A DNA stretch of 64,000 nt from Deinococcus budaensis (GCF_014201885.1 NZ_JACHFN010000002.1:1-64000), one strand, 5' to 3'. Counted from the stretch's first letter, positions 1 to 9,237 are shown. Notes: generated by a model not told the origin, from the letters alone. Translations and numbers: made by a program.

Positions 1-122
1 CGCACACTGACACTCAGGTCCGGCTGCGCGGGGTTGACGATGATGCTCTGGGCGCTGATCTTGGGGGCCGCCGCCGCCGTGCTCACCAGCAGCGCAGCGG
101 GAATCATCAGGAGCTTCTTCAT
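1..122 (-). CDS. Secreted protein, N-terminal fragment (DUF4384-like)
   Basis: Only the first 40 codons lie in the window; the gene runs off the left edge. The start ATG (120-122 on the minus strand) follows a clear ribosome binding site, GGAGG seven bases upstream. The N-terminus MKKLLMIPAALLVSTAAAAP is a typical Sec signal peptide with cleavage after an Ala-rich stretch, followed by KISAQSIIVNPAQPDL. From memory that mature start resembles Deinococcus exported proteins with a DUF4384 domain, but the diagnostic part is outside the window, so family assignment is tentative and the export prediction is firmer. Confidence 0.6.
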   Translation of the reverse strand, partial: MKKLLMIPAALLVSTAAAAPKISAQSIIVNPAQPDLSVSV

Positions 123-285
123 GTGGTACCTCCGAGAAGAAGGTTACGGGGAGCAACTTGACGCGCCATGAGCAGGGGTGGCCGGAAACTTAATGGTGCT
201 TCAGCCCACGGTCAGGAAGGTGACCCACGTCTGACACGTGTTTTTCCGCCGCCTACCGGGCCGCGCCAGTGCTGGGCGGTGCCAG

Positions 286-1458
286 TCAGCGGATGATCCG
301 GGCGGGTTCCACGTTCGCCGCGCGCCGCGCCGGAATCAGGGCGGCCAGCAGGGTCGTGCCCAGACCCACCGCGTTGACCCACAGCAGGTCGGTGGGGCGC
401 ACCTCGACCGGCAGCGCGGTGATGAAGTACAGGTCGCCCGGCAGCTGAAAGGGCCGCACCGTGAAATACGCGCTGATGCCTAGGCCCAGCAGGTTGCCCA
501 GCCCCAGTCCCGCCAGCCCCAGCAGCGCGCCTTCGATCAGAAAAGTGCGGGTGATCACGCCGCGCGTGGCCCCGATGGCCCGCAGGATGGCGATCTCCTG
601 GGTCTTCTCGAACACGGCCAGCGTGAGCACGTTGGCGATTCCGAAGGCCGCCACGATCACGATCAAAAACACCACGAAGGCGATCACCCGTTTTTGCAGC
701 GCGAGCTGATCGAGCAGCGTGCCGTACAGGCTCTGCCAGGGCAGGGAGGCGTAGGGCCGCAGGCGGGTCAGCGCGTCGCCCACCGCCGGGGCCAGCTCGG
801 GGTCACGCAGCCGCAACTGGTACCCGGTGATGTCGCGGCTGCCCTGAAGGGTTTGCAGGGTTCCCAGGCTGGTAAAGGCGTAGCCCGAGTCGATCAGGAA
901 ATTGCCGGTACTGAAGACCCCCTTGACCCGCAAGGTGGCGCGGCGCTGCCCACTGTTGAGCAGCCGCACCTCGTCGCCGGTAAAGGCCCCCACGCTGCGG
1001 GCCAGGGCGGCGCCCAGCAGCACCTCGTTCGGCCCCAGGGTCCGCAGCAGCGCGCCTTCCTCGGGCCGCAGTTGCAGCACCTGCGCCGCGTCGGGGGTCA
1101 CGCCGAAGAGGGTCGCGAAATCCACCCCGGCCTGCCGCCCCTGCGACGCCGGGCGGGTGAGCAGCCCCTTGTCGCCCAGAAACGGCACGAAGGCGGCCAC
1201 CCGGCCGTCGGCGCGCATCTCGGCTTCCAGCGCCGGGTCCCGCCCGCCGGGCGCGAAGGCGGTGAGGCTCAGGTGCGGGCTGGCACGCAGGGTGGCGTCC
1301 ACCAGCGCGCGGGTAAAGCCGTTGGTCAGGCTCAGCGCCGCGATCAGCACCATCACGCCCACCGCGATGCCCAGCACAGTCAGCAGGTTCTGGGTGCGCC
1401 GCCGCGAGAGGTGCGCGCGGGCGAGCGTCCAGGCGAGGTCAGGGACAGGGCGGGTCAC
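286..1458 (-). CDS. FtsX/MacB-type ABC transporter permease
   Basis: Predicted inner-membrane permease of the FtsX/LolC/MacB class (390 aa). The first membrane helix is at about residues 24-46 (LLTVLGIAVGVMVLIAALSL), followed by a large extracytoplasmic domain and three C-terminal helices beginning near residue 258 with the FtsX-type sequence FGIANVLTLAVFEKTQEIAI and LRAIGATRG. This topology is typical of permeases that use ATP hydrolysis mechanically to move lipoproteins, lipids or peptides or to regulate wall hydrolases; the substrate is not evident. No partner ATPase is seen beside it in the window. The GTG start lies 8 nt after an extended -10 (1467-1475), so the mRNA is probably leaderless. 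Confidence 0.85.
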   Translation of the reverse strand: MTRPVPDLAWTLARAHLSRRRTQNLLTVLGIAVGVMVLIAALSLTNGFTRALVDATLRASPHLSLTAFAPGGRDPALEAEMRADGRVAAFVPFLGDKGLLTRPASQGRQAGVDFATLFGVTPDAAQVLQLRPEEGALLRTLGPNEVLLGAALARSVGAFTGDEVRLLNSGQRRATLRVKGVFSTGNFLIDSGYAFTSLGTLQTLQGSRDITGYQLRLRDPELAPAVGDALTRLRPYASLPWQSLYGTLLDQLALQKRVIAFVVFLIVIVAAFGIANVLTLAVFEKTQEIAILRAIGATRGVITRTFLIEGALLGLAGLGLGNLLGLGISAYFTVRPFQLPGDLYFITALPVEVRPTDLLWVNAVGLGTTLLAALIPARRAANVEPARIIR

Positions 1459-1466
1459 GTCTGCGG

Positions 1467-1475
1467 AAGATACCA
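1467..1475 (-). promoter_or_regulatory. Extended -10 promoter of the FtsX-type permease
   Basis: Minus-strand TGGTATCTT fits an extended -10 (TGn plus TATCTT). Transcription would begin at or next to the GTG start at 1458, giving a leaderless mRNA. Confidence 0.5.
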
Positions 1476-1566
1476 GAGCCGGGCGAGGCGCCCCGGCGGC
1501 CCAGCCCGCGCCCCCACCACCCGCAGGGGCGACCCCGCAGGCTCAGTCCATCCCCACCCCGGCGCC

Positions 1567-2250
<684 letters not shown>

Positions 2251-2631
2251 GCGTTCTCCTGCTGGCCTCCCCGCGCAGGAGCGGCCAGTGATGGTCAGAC
2301 AAGTGCAGAGCCGGGGCTTTCCCGCGCTTCTCTCGCCCGTCACCCTAAAGAGTCAGCATGGGAGATTTATGTGCAAAAATATCAAGCTCTCTCATAATCC
2401 TGGCCATTAGGAGGCCACCGTGGAGTGCCACACAAGACAAAAGGTGACGGATACGCTGTCCCTTCGATGAGAGAGGGACCAACAGACCGCCCCTACTCCT
2501 CATGTGAGAGGAAGTCAGGCGGCCCGGAGGGTGGCCGCAGGCTCTCAAGGACGGCCGACAGCTTCGGCGGGTCAGGCTTATGGGCGCGGGGTGGGGTGCC
2601 CAGTTCGGCCCGGGGCCGGGCCGGGCCGAGG
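2251..2631. other. 380-bp intergenic region with paired hairpins
   Basis: No convincing gene. It separates the 3D-domain gene from ftsI. Two inverted repeats stand out: TGGCC-N7-GGCCA at about 2401-2417 and GTCCCT-N10-AGGGAC at about 2459-2480. An AT-rich patch at 2367-2400 is unusual for this genome and may hold the promoter of the 3D-domain gene. A GC-rich inverted repeat at about 2608-2632 just after ftsI could be a weak terminator but lacks a T-tract. Confidence 0.4.
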
Positions 2632-3981
2632 CTACTTCTCCTCCTCGGGCAGCGGCTGGCTGGGAGGGGTGGCCCAGCGCGAGATGATCTCTGCCGTGAT
2701 GTCGCGGTAGATCGGGGCGGCGAGCTGTGAGCCGTGGTAGCCCACCTTGGCCCCGTGCGCCATGACCGCGATGGTCACGCGGGGGGCGTCGGCGGGGAAA
2801 AACCCCGCGAAGGTGCTGTCGTAGAGGTTGGGCACGTAGCCCTTAGGTCCGGCGGACACCTGCGAGGTGCCGGTCTTGCCCGCCAGGGCGTAGCCCTTGA
2901 TGCCGGCCTGCGACGAGATGCCTTCCTCGATCACTTCCTGCAACATTTTGCGGATCGTGCGGGCCGTTTCGGGGCGCAGCACCTCGCGGCGTTCGCCTGC
3001 GGCTTCGCCCTCGACCAGCCGGGGCGAGACGTAGCGGCCGTCGTTCGCCAGCGTGTTGTAGGCCGCCGCGAGCTGGAGGGTCGTGCTGCTCATGCCCTGG
3101 CCAAACGCGTTGGTGGCGCGCACGAGGTCGTCCCAGCGCCGCAGCGGCTGGAGGCGGCCGGTGCTGGTCATGGCGGTGGGCAGCTCGGGAAAGTCTCCAA
3201 AGCCGTAGCGGCCCAGGTACCCGTGCAGGCGCTCGGCGGGAAAGTGCTCGACGATGTGGCTCATGCCGACGTTGCTGCTGTAGCGCAGCACCTGCTGGGT
3301 GGTGAGTTTGGGGGGGTGATCCACGCTGTCCCCGATGGTGCTGCCCCAGCGCCCACCCACGTAGCGGCGCATCGGCGTGTCGTAGACCGTGTTGGGGGTC
3401 GTGAGCTGCTCGTTCATGGCCGCCGCGACCACCAGTCCCTTGATGGTCGATCCCGGCTCGAAGATGTCCAGAAAGGGCCGGTTGCGCCGGGTCTCGGGGC
3501 TGTAGCCGCGCCAGACGTTGGGGTCGAAAGGCGGGTAACTCGCCGCCGCGAGAATCCGCCCCGTGCGGGTTTCCAGAATGACCACCGAGCCGTACTCGGC
3601 CTCGTGCTTGGGCAGAAAGGAAGCGAGCATGGCCTCGGCCGCCGACTGCATGCCCGGATCGAGGGTGAGCTTGAGGTCCTGGCCGCCTTCCAGCGAGCGG
3701 TTGTAGGCGGCCTCCAGGCCTTCGAGGCCCTCGGTGGCGCCCATCATGCCGATCACCTGCCCGGCGAGCTTGCCCTGGGGATAGACCCGCTTGCCGTCTA
3801 CGCTGCGCGCCAGCACGGTGCCGTCGCTGGCGACGATCTTGCCGCGCGCCTGCATCACGCTGCGCTTGACCCCCTGCGGAACCCCCCATTCGAGTTGCGC
3901 GTAGGCCCACACCAGCGTCAGGAACAGCACCAGCGCGAACACCTGCATCCAGCGGGAGCGGCTCTGGATCTTCACTTCCAT
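2632..3981 (-). CDS. ftsI: Penicillin-binding protein 2/FtsI-type transpeptidase
   Basis: Monofunctional class B PBP that crosslinks septal peptidoglycan. The 449-aa form starting at 3981 (MEVKIQ) overlaps the end of ftsL and begins just before the single membrane anchor (about 12-32), which is why it was preferred over a longer in-frame start. The transpeptidase domain shows all three active-site motifs: STIK at 178-181 (acyl-serine and lysine), SSN at 235-237 and KTGT at 369-372. It is shorter than the usual 550-650 aa FtsI because the N-terminal non-catalytic region is reduced. It is the last gene of the mraZ-rsmH-ftsL-ftsI block; no mur genes follow. Confidence 0.9.
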   Translation of the reverse strand: MEVKIQSRSRWMQVFALVLFLTLVWAYAQLEWGVPQGVKRSVMQARGKIVASDGTVLARSVDGKRVYPQGKLAGQVIGMMGATEGLEGLEAAYNRSLEGGQDLKLTLDPGMQSAAEAMLASFLPKHEAEYGSVVILETRTGRILAAASYPPFDPNVWRGYSPETRRNRPFLDIFEPGSTIKGLVVAAAMNEQLTTPNTVYDTPMRRYVGGRWGSTIGDSVDHPPKLTTQQVLRYSSNVGMSHIVEHFPAERLHGYLGRYGFGDFPELPTAMTSTGRLQPLRRWDDLVRATNAFGQGMSSTTLQLAAAYNTLANDGRYVSPRLVEGEAAGERREVLRPETARTIRKMLQEVIEEGISSQAGIKGYALAGKTGTSQVSAGPKGYVPNLYDSTFAGFFPADAPRVTIAVMAHGAKVGYHGSQLAAPIYRDITAEIISRWATPPSQPLPEEEK

Positions 3982-4352
3982 TCTGTCTTCACCTCCAGGG
4001 TGGTCCGGGCGGGAGCGGGCGCCGGAGCAGGCACGCCCGTCAGGGGAGCGGTGGTCTTGGTCGTCTCGGCAAAGCGGCGCATCCCGTTTTGCAACGCCCA
4101 CTCGCGCACGCGCTGCGGGCTGCCCAGCGCCTGCACGCGAATTTCGAGTTCGTCGCGCTGGGTGGTCAGGGCCGCCTCACGCGTCTGGGCCTCGCGCAGC
4201 GCGGGGCGCACGTCCTGGGTCAGCAGCCGCGCGCCCACCAGCGTCAGTGCCAGCGCGAGGTAGATCACCACGTAGCGGATCGCCCGCGCCCGCCAGGTGG
4301 CCGCGCTGAGGTCGAAGCGGGGCAGGTCGGGCAGAAGGCGGCGGGCCATCAT
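3972..4352 (-). CDS. ftsL: FtsL-like septum protein
   Basis: Small bitopic protein of 126 aa with the FtsL/DivIC plan: short cytoplasmic N-terminus, one membrane helix at about residues 26-45 (YVVIYLALALTLVGARLL), then a coiled-coil segment (LREAQTREAALTTQRDELEIRVQAL) and a short divergent tail. FtsL sequences are poorly conserved, so the call rests on topology plus position between rsmH and ftsI, the standard place in division clusters. Its start overlaps the rsmH stop (ATGA, 4349-4352) and its end overlaps ftsI by 10 nt, implying translational coupling. It should pair with a DivIC/FtsB-type partner encoded elsewhere. Confidence 0.8.
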   Translation of the reverse strand: MMARRLLPDLPRFDLSAATWRARAIRYVVIYLALALTLVGARLLTQDVRPALREAQTREAALTTQRDELEIRVQALGSPQRVREWALQNGMRRFAETTKTTAPLTGVPAPAPAPARTTLEVKTEWK

Positions 4353-5317
4353 GCGCCCTCCTGGGCCGCGAGCTTCTCGGCGGCGCGCAGTTTGGCGCTG
4401 CGGGCGCGCGGATTGGCCGCCTGCTCGGCCTCGTCCGCCTCGACGGGCCGTTTGGAGAGGGGCCGCAGGATCTCGCTGCCGCGCAAGAAGCGCTTCACGA
4501 TGCGGTCTTCGAGCGAGTGAAAGGAGATCACCGCGAGGCGGCCCCCCGGCGAGAGCAGCGCCTGGGCGGCTTCCAGGCCGTCACGCAGCGCCCCCAGCTC
4601 GTCGTTGACATGCACGCGCAGGGCCTGAAAGGTGCGCCGGGCCGGGTGAATGCCCTTGGAAAAGCCCGGATAGGCGCGCTTGACGATGTCGGCCAGCTGC
4701 ACGGTGGTCACGATGGGCGCTTGCTCGCGCGCCTGCCCGATGGCGCGGGCGATGCGGCGCGAGTGCCGGTCCTCGCCGTACTCGTAGATGATCGCGGCGA
4801 GGTCCTCTTCGGCGTAGGTGTTCACCACGTCGGCGGCGCTCTCACCACTCTGGCTCATGCGCATGTCGAGCGGCGCGGCCGTGTGGTAGGAAAAGCCCCG
4901 CTCGGCGTCGTCGAGCTGGAAGCTGCTCACGCCGATGTCGAGCAGCACGCCGTCCACCTGCGTGACACCTGCCGAGGCGAGCAGCGCAGGCATGTCGCGG
5001 TAGTTGCCCTCCAGCACGGTCAGGCCGGGCAGCCCCGCCGCGCGGGCGCGGGTCAGGGCGTAGGGGTCCTGGTCAATGCCGATCACCGAGGCGCCCGCCG
5101 CGAGCAGCAGCCGGGTGTGCCCGGCGCCGCCCAGGGTGCCGTCCACGATCACGCGGCCCGGTGCGGGTGCGAGCACTTCGAGAACCTCGGCGGCGAGGAC
5201 CGGGGTATGGGTCAGGGCGTCCGGAGACGGGGAACCGGAGGAAAGGGAGTCGGGGGCTTGGGGAAGGCCGGAGTCGGAAAAGGCAGGATCAGGGGCAGCA
5301 CTGTTCATTGGAGTCAC
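4349..5317 (-). CDS. rsmH: 16S rRNA m4C1402 methyltransferase RsmH
   Basis: SAM-dependent N4-methylation of C1402 in the 16S rRNA P site. The 322-aa protein carries HTPVLAAEVLEVL near the N-terminus, the SAM-binding VDGTLGGAGHT, the LLDIGVSSFQLDDAERGFSY block, LDMRMSQ, and the C-terminal VISFHSLEDRIVKRFL, all hallmark RsmH/MraW motifs. About 35 extra N-terminal residues (Ser/Pro/Asp rich) precede the conserved part. The start ATG overlaps the mraZ stop by 4 nt, and its stop overlaps the ftsL start, so the four genes form one operon. Confidence 0.95.
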   Translation of the reverse strand: MTPMNSAAPDPAFSDSGLPQAPDSLSSGSPSPDALTHTPVLAAEVLEVLAPAPGRVIVDGTLGGAGHTRLLLAAGASVIGIDQDPYALTRARAAGLPGLTVLEGNYRDMPALLASAGVTQVDGVLLDIGVSSFQLDDAERGFSYHTAAPLDMRMSQSGESAADVVNTYAEEDLAAIIYEYGEDRHSRRIARAIGQAREQAPIVTTVQLADIVKRAYPGFSKGIHPARRTFQALRVHVNDELGALRDGLEAAQALLSPGGRLAVISFHSLEDRIVKRFLRGSEILRPLSKRPVEADEAEQAANPRARSAKLRAAEKLAAQEGA

Positions 5318-5742
5318 GCCACGAAGTTGGCGAGAAGGTCAGGTTGAGGCGGGTCGGACTGCACGGCCAGGATGGCCGCCTCCCAGCGGGCCGGACTCCA
5401 CAGTTCCAGCCGACCGGGCGCGCCCGCCACGATCACGTCGCCGTCCAGTTCCGCAAAGGCCCGCAGCGTCTGCGGCACCGAGACGCGGCTCTGGTTGTCC
5501 AGCCGCGCCTTGCTCGCGCCGGAATAGAAAAACCGCACGAACGCGCGCGACGCCGCGTCCGTGAGGGGCAGGCCTTCGAGCTGCTCTTCGACCCGCCGCC
5601 AGCTCGCCAGCGGAAAGACGTACAGACAGCCCTCCATGCCGCGCGTGAGAATCATCCCGTCCTCGACGAATTCACGAAAAGCGGGTGGCATGACCACGCG
5701 GCCCTTGTCGTCGATGGTGTAGGGGTACTCTCCGAACGGCAA
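5314..5742 (-). CDS. mraZ: MraZ transcriptional regulator
   Basis: DNA-binding regulator of the division/cell-wall cluster, 142 aa, with two tandem AbrB-like half-domains: DDKGRVVMPPAFREF near residues 11-25 and NQSRVSVPQTLRAF near 87-100. MraZ family proteins form ring oligomers and bind direct repeats of a TGGGN-type box upstream of their own gene. Such repeats are present here at 5861-5900, so negative autoregulation of mraZ-rsmH-ftsL-ftsI is expected. The start at 5742 fits the family N-terminus (MPFGEYPYTIDDKGR). Confidence 0.95.
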   Translation of the reverse strand: MPFGEYPYTIDDKGRVVMPPAFREFVEDGMILTRGMEGCLYVFPLASWRRVEEQLEGLPLTDAASRAFVRFFYSGASKARLDNQSRVSVPQTLRAFAELDGDVIVAGAPGRLELWSPARWEAAILAVQSDPPQPDLLANFVA

Positions 5743-5848
5743 CGCTCTCCTCTATTCCCACGCTCTACCCGCCGCAAACAAGGCGGCGGACGAGCACGGC
5801 GCACAGCCCAAGCCGGTGCGCGGGGCGCGAGATTGGGCTGATGCGGCG

Positions 5849-5857
5849 AGTGTAACA
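5849..5857 (-). promoter_or_regulatory. Extended -10 of the mraZ operon promoter
   Basis: Minus-strand TGTTACACT, an extended -10 (TGn-TACACT), lies directly downstream of the MraZ operator array; the predicted 5' leader to mraZ is about 100 nt. Confidence 0.6.
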
Positions 5858-5860
5858 GCC

Positions 5861-5900
5861 GTGCCCACCGATTACCACCGATTCCCACCGTCTCCCACCC
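5861..5900 (-). promoter_or_regulatory. MraZ operator: four 10-bp direct repeats
   Basis: On the minus strand four consecutive 10-bp units read GGGTGGGAGA, CGGTGGGAAT, CGGTGGTAAT, CGGTGGGCAC. The GTGGG cores are phased every 10 bp, i.e. on one helix face, as known for MraZ boxes. The array covers the -35 region of the mraZ promoter, so binding would block RNA polymerase. The rest of the 5743-6108 intergenic stretch shows no gene. Confidence 0.8.
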
Positions 5901-6096
5901 CACGCAGGCCCAACCGGGGATTTTTCCCACCCGCTCCCTGCCGTCCCCGCAGACCGAATCCTAAAGAGGATGTGAAGATTTTCCGCGCCAGGCCGTCTGC
6001 AAGCGGGCCGCGCCCTCCGTCTGGGCCTGAGGGCAGCCGCGCGGCGCCTCCCCCGGCCATCCCCCCCACTGGGACAATTCCCACCTGGCGCCCACG

Positions 6097-6102
6097 TAGC
6101 CT
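6097..6102 (+). promoter_or_regulatory. -10 box of the DUF423 gene
   Basis: TAGCCT followed by 6 nt and the ATG at 6109; a leaderless arrangement. Confidence 0.5.
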
Positions 6103-6108
6103 CGGGCC

Positions 6109-6474
6109 ATGCGGACTTCTGCTTCTTCGTCTTTTCCCACGGTGGCCGGGGCGCTGCTCGCCGCGCTGGGAGTCGCCCTGGGGGCTTTCGGCGCCCACGC
6201 GCTGCGGGCGAGCCTCGACCCCGGCCTGCTCGACAATTTCGAGACGGGCGTGCGCTACCAGATGTATGCGGCGCTGGCCCTGCTGGTCTTGGGCACCCAG
6301 CCGGCCCAGCGCCGGGCGCCTGCGCTCCTGCTGGCGGGCGCGGTGGTGTTCAGCGGCACCCTGTACGTGCTGGCACTCACCGGGCAGCGCTGGCTGGGGG
6401 CGGTGACCCCGGTCGGCGGCGCCCTGTTGATCGCAGGCTTCGTGCTGGCGGCGCTGGACGCGCGCCGGGGGTAG
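6109..6474 (+). CDS. DUF423 small membrane protein
   Basis: 121-aa integral membrane protein with four hydrophobic helices. Typical DUF423 (YgdD/TMEM256-like) signatures are present: GALLAALGVALGAFGAHALR in the first helix, a loop with NFETGVRYQMYAALALL, then FSGTLYVLALTG and WLGAVTPVGGALLIAGFVLA. Function in bacteria is unknown. The gene stands alone between the divergent mraZ operon and rnpB (opposite strand), has a leaderless-type promoter and ends at an intrinsic terminator (6521-6553). Confidence 0.9.
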   Translation: MRTSASSSFPTVAGALLAALGVALGAFGAHALRASLDPGLLDNFETGVRYQMYAALALLVLGTQPAQRRAPALLLAGAVVFSGTLYVLALTGQRWLGAVTPVGGALLIAGFVLAALDARRG

Positions 6475-6520
6475 CCGAGCGGAACCGGATCTGCCCCCTC
6501 TCCCCCAGGCAGACAGCAGA

Positions 6521-6553
6521 CGCGCCGCCCATCAGAACGGGGCGGCGCGTTTT
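6521..6553 (+). terminator. Intrinsic terminator after the DUF423 gene
   Basis: CGCGCCGCC and GGCGGCGCG arms around a short loop, followed by TTTT on the plus strand. Confidence 0.8.
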
Positions 6554-6564
6554 GCTGCGGGTAC

Positions 6565-6982
<418 letters not shown>

Positions 6983-6989
6983 CGCGAGG

Positions 6990-6995
6990 AGTCTA
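6990..6995 (-). promoter_or_regulatory. -10 box of rnpB
   Basis: Minus-strand TAGACT about 7 nt before the inferred RNase P RNA 5' end; no clear -35. Confidence 0.5.
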
Positions 6996-7046
6996 GCAGA
7001 AGCCAGCCAGTCGCCCGCCCGGCGAGGGTGGGGCCGCGCTCTCTCC

Positions 7047-7838
7047 CTACTCCCCCCAGCGCTCCATCGTCTCGCGCTCGGCACGCTGCCAGGCGTGGCG
7101 GGGCACCAGCGCGGGGTTGAGCAGGTCGTGCAGGTCGCGCGGGGCCAGTTCGCGGTATTCGCCGGGGCCGAGGTCACCCAGCCACAGGCCGCCCACCCGG
7201 TAGCGCAGCAGCCGCATGACCGGGTGGCCGATGGCGTCCAGCATCCGCCGAACCTCACGGTTGCGGCCCTCCCCCAGGGTGACGAGCGCCCCGGCGCGCA
7301 CCGGCTCGGCGGCGAGGGCGCGGGCCGGGCCGTCCTCGAGGTCTACCCCGTCGAGCAGGGCCTGCAACTCCCCGGCGGTGGGGTCGGCGTCACCCCCCGT
7401 CCAGGCGCGGTAGGCCTTCTCGTGACCGTAGCGCGGGTGGGTCAGCTGGAGGGTGAGCTGGCCGTCGGTGGTGAGCAGCAGCAGGCCTTCCGAGTCCTTG
7501 TCGAGCCGCCCGACCGGGTGCAGGCCCGGCACCGGGGGCATGGCCGAGAGGACGTTGCGGCGGCCGTACTCGTCGCGGGCGGTGGTGACGTACCCGGCGG
7601 GCTTGTGCAGCAGGAAGGTCACGCTTTCCAGCCCGGCCGTTTCGATCAGCGAGCCGTCCACCCGGACCTCGTCGGTGGGGGACACGGTGCGGCCCAGGGC
7701 GGCGACCTCGCCGTTCACGGTGACCCGGCCCGCCGTGATCAGTTCCTCGGCGGCGCGGCGGGAGGCGACTCCGGCGCGGGCCAGGCGCTTTTGCAGCCGC
7801 TCGCCCCCCGGCAGCGGCTCCGGCTCCCCGCCGGTCAC
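7047..7838 (-). CDS. rluB: RluB/RsuA-type rRNA pseudouridine synthase
   Basis: 263-aa protein with an N-terminal S4 RNA-binding domain (LQKRLARAGVASRRAAEELI, VTVNGEVAALG) and a RsuA/RluB/RluE/F catalytic domain. The active-site block is HPVGRLDKDSEGLLLLT, where Asp of RLD is the nucleophile; LLHKPAGYVTT and EGRNREVRRML are also family motifs. The most likely substrate is 23S rRNA near U2605, but RsuA or RluF specificity cannot be excluded. The GTG start at 7838 overlaps the upstream gene stop (GTGA), implying coupling; a longer reading upstream in this frame has no family similarity. Confidence 0.85.
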   Translation of the reverse strand: MTGGEPEPLPGGERLQKRLARAGVASRRAAEELITAGRVTVNGEVAALGRTVSPTDEVRVDGSLIETAGLESVTFLLHKPAGYVTTARDEYGRRNVLSAMPPVPGLHPVGRLDKDSEGLLLLTTDGQLTLQLTHPRYGHEKAYRAWTGGDADPTAGELQALLDGVDLEDGPARALAAEPVRAGALVTLGEGRNREVRRMLDAIGHPVMRLLRYRVGGLWLGDLGPGEYRELAPRDLHDLLNPALVPRHAWQRAERETMERWGE

Positions 7839-8206
7839 AGACCCCTCCGGCGGGCGGGCGGGGCCAGCAGCCCCACGACCGCGAGCAGCGCGAGCAGCAG
7901 CGACAGCCCCAGCATCACCGTGCGGACGGCGGTGGGCAGCGCGTCGCCCAGCCGCAGGGCCGGGGGCACCAGCGCCGCGACCGTGAGCAGGTTGCCCCCG
8001 GCGAGCGCCCCCACGCCCAGGGCGTCGGGCCGGGCACTGGCGGCCAGCAGGAGCAGGCCCCACGCCAGCACCAGCCCGCCCGCGACCCGCGCCAGCCACA
8101 GCGGCGAGACGCCCAGCACGCCCGCCACCCCGGGCGGCAGAAAATACAAGAACAGTCCGGCTGGGACGAACACCAGCGCGGTCAACCACATCGCGGCCCG
8201 CAACAC
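7835..8206 (-). CDS. Four-helix membrane protein of unknown function
   Basis: 123-aa very hydrophobic protein with about four transmembrane helices (WLTALVFVPAGLFLYFLPP, WLARVAGGLVLAWGLLLLAA, a middle Leu/Val-rich helix, and VMLGLSLLLALLAVVGLLAP). No family was recognised. It is the first gene of a two-gene operon with the pseudouridine synthase, joined by a 4-nt GTGA overlap. The GTG start lies 7 nt after TACACT, so the transcript is probably leaderless; an ATG five codons in is the alternative start. Confidence 0.75.
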   Translation of the reverse strand: MLRAAMWLTALVFVPAGLFLYFLPPGVAGVLGVSPLWLARVAGGLVLAWGLLLLAASARPDALGVGALAGGNLLTVAALVPPALRLGDALPTAVRTVMLGLSLLLALLAVVGLLAPPARRRGL

Positions 8207-8213
8207 GCCCCGC

Positions 8214-8219
8214 AGTGTA
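8214..8219 (-). promoter_or_regulatory. -10 box, leaderless promoter (minus)
   Basis: TACACT, then 7 nt, then the GTG start at 8206. Confidence 0.6.
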
Positions 8220-8272
8220 CGCGCGGGCGGGGGGGGGCAGGGGGCGGCCTCTTCCGACCCGCGCCCGCCTGC

Positions 8273-8278
8273 TACGCT
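8273..8278 (+). promoter_or_regulatory. -10 box, leaderless promoter of truB
   Basis: TACGCT, then 8 nt, then the ATG at 8287. This divergent promoter lies only 54 bp from the opposite -10 at 8214. Confidence 0.55.
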
Positions 8279-8286
8279 GCCCGCCT

Positions 8287-9219
8287 ATGCCGGTGATCGC
8301 CGTGGACAAACCCCTGGGCCTGACCTCTCACGACGTGGTAAGCCGCGCGCGGCGGGCCAGGGGGACCCGGCGGGTGGGCCACACCGGCACGCTCGATCCC
8401 CTCGCGACCGGCGTGCTGGTGCTGTGCGTGGACGACTCGACCAAGCTGGTGCAGTTCATGGAAGCCGACTCCAAGGACTACCTCGCCTGGATCAGCCTGG
8501 GCGCGGGCACGCCGACCCTGGACGCCGAGGGACCGCTGGACGAGGTGGTCGCGGTCGCCCCCCCGGACGAGGCGCAGGTGCGGGACGTGCTCGCCGCCTT
8601 TCTGGGGCCGCAGCAGCAGGTGCCGCCGCAGTACTCCGCGATTCAGGTCGGCGGCGTGCGGGCCTACGCGGTGGCGCGGGCCGGGGGCGCCCTGGATCTG
8701 CCCGCCCGCGCGGTGGTGATGCACTCGCTGGAGCTGCTGGGAAGCTTCCCCCGTGTGCAGGACGCGCCGCGCACCTTCTCCCCCACCGCTCAGGGCTGGG
8801 CGCCGGACCCCGGGGGCCGGACCTTCACGCTGCCCGCGCCGCTGGGCGAGTTCCCCACCCTGCTGGTGCGGGCGCGGGTGGGCAGCGGCACGTACCTGCG
8901 CTCGCTGGCGCGCGACGTGGGGGCGGCCCTCGGCGTGCCTGCCCACCTCGCCGGGCTGGTGCGGACGCGGGTGGGGCGCTACGACCTCGCGGACGCGGTC
9001 ATGGTGGAGGACCTCGCCGGGGCGGAGGGGCTGCCCGACCTCGCGGCACTGGACTTTCCGCGCATCGAGGCGGACGAGCGGCTGGCGCGCGAACTGCGGC
9101 AGGGCAAGCGTCCCCGGCACGTGGCGCGGGGGCGGCACGTCGTCACGCTGGCAGGGGCGCTGGTCGCCGTGGTGGACGGGGACGGAGAGGCGCTGCGGGT
9201 GGTGCGGGCCTGGGCGTGA
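8287..9219 (+). CDS. truB: tRNA pseudouridine-55 synthase TruB
   Basis: Makes pseudouridine 55 in the T-loop of all tRNAs. The 310-aa protein begins MPVIAVDKPLGLTSHDVV; the catalytic block GHTGTLDPLATGVLVLC holds the nucleophilic Asp, and Y-A-W-I-S-L-G (tail of motif II), PPQYSAIQVGGVRAY and VRVGSGTYLRSLARDVG-like segments follow. The extra C-terminal stretch with RHVARGRHV is consistent with a PUA-like extension. The ATG at 8287 matches the family start and its leaderless promoter, and is preferred over an in-frame start 72 nt upstream. Confidence 0.93.
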   Translation: MPVIAVDKPLGLTSHDVVSRARRARGTRRVGHTGTLDPLATGVLVLCVDDSTKLVQFMEADSKDYLAWISLGAGTPTLDAEGPLDEVVAVAPPDEAQVRDVLAAFLGPQQQVPPQYSAIQVGGVRAYAVARAGGALDLPARAVVMHSLELLGSFPRVQDAPRTFSPTAQGWAPDPGGRTFTLPAPLGEFPTLLVRARVGSGTYLRSLARDVGAALGVPAHLAGLVRTRVGRYDLADAVMVEDLAGAEGLPDLAALDFPRIEADERLARELRQGKRPRHVARGRHVVTLAGALVAVVDGDGEALRVVRAWA

Positions 9220-9237
9220 GGCTCGGGCCTCCGTGAG

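Noticed and set aside
2367..2402. Radiation/desiccation response motif (TTATG...CATAA)
   Set aside because: TTATG and CATAA are present, but about 31 bp across instead of the 17-bp palindrome, and the interior does not match.
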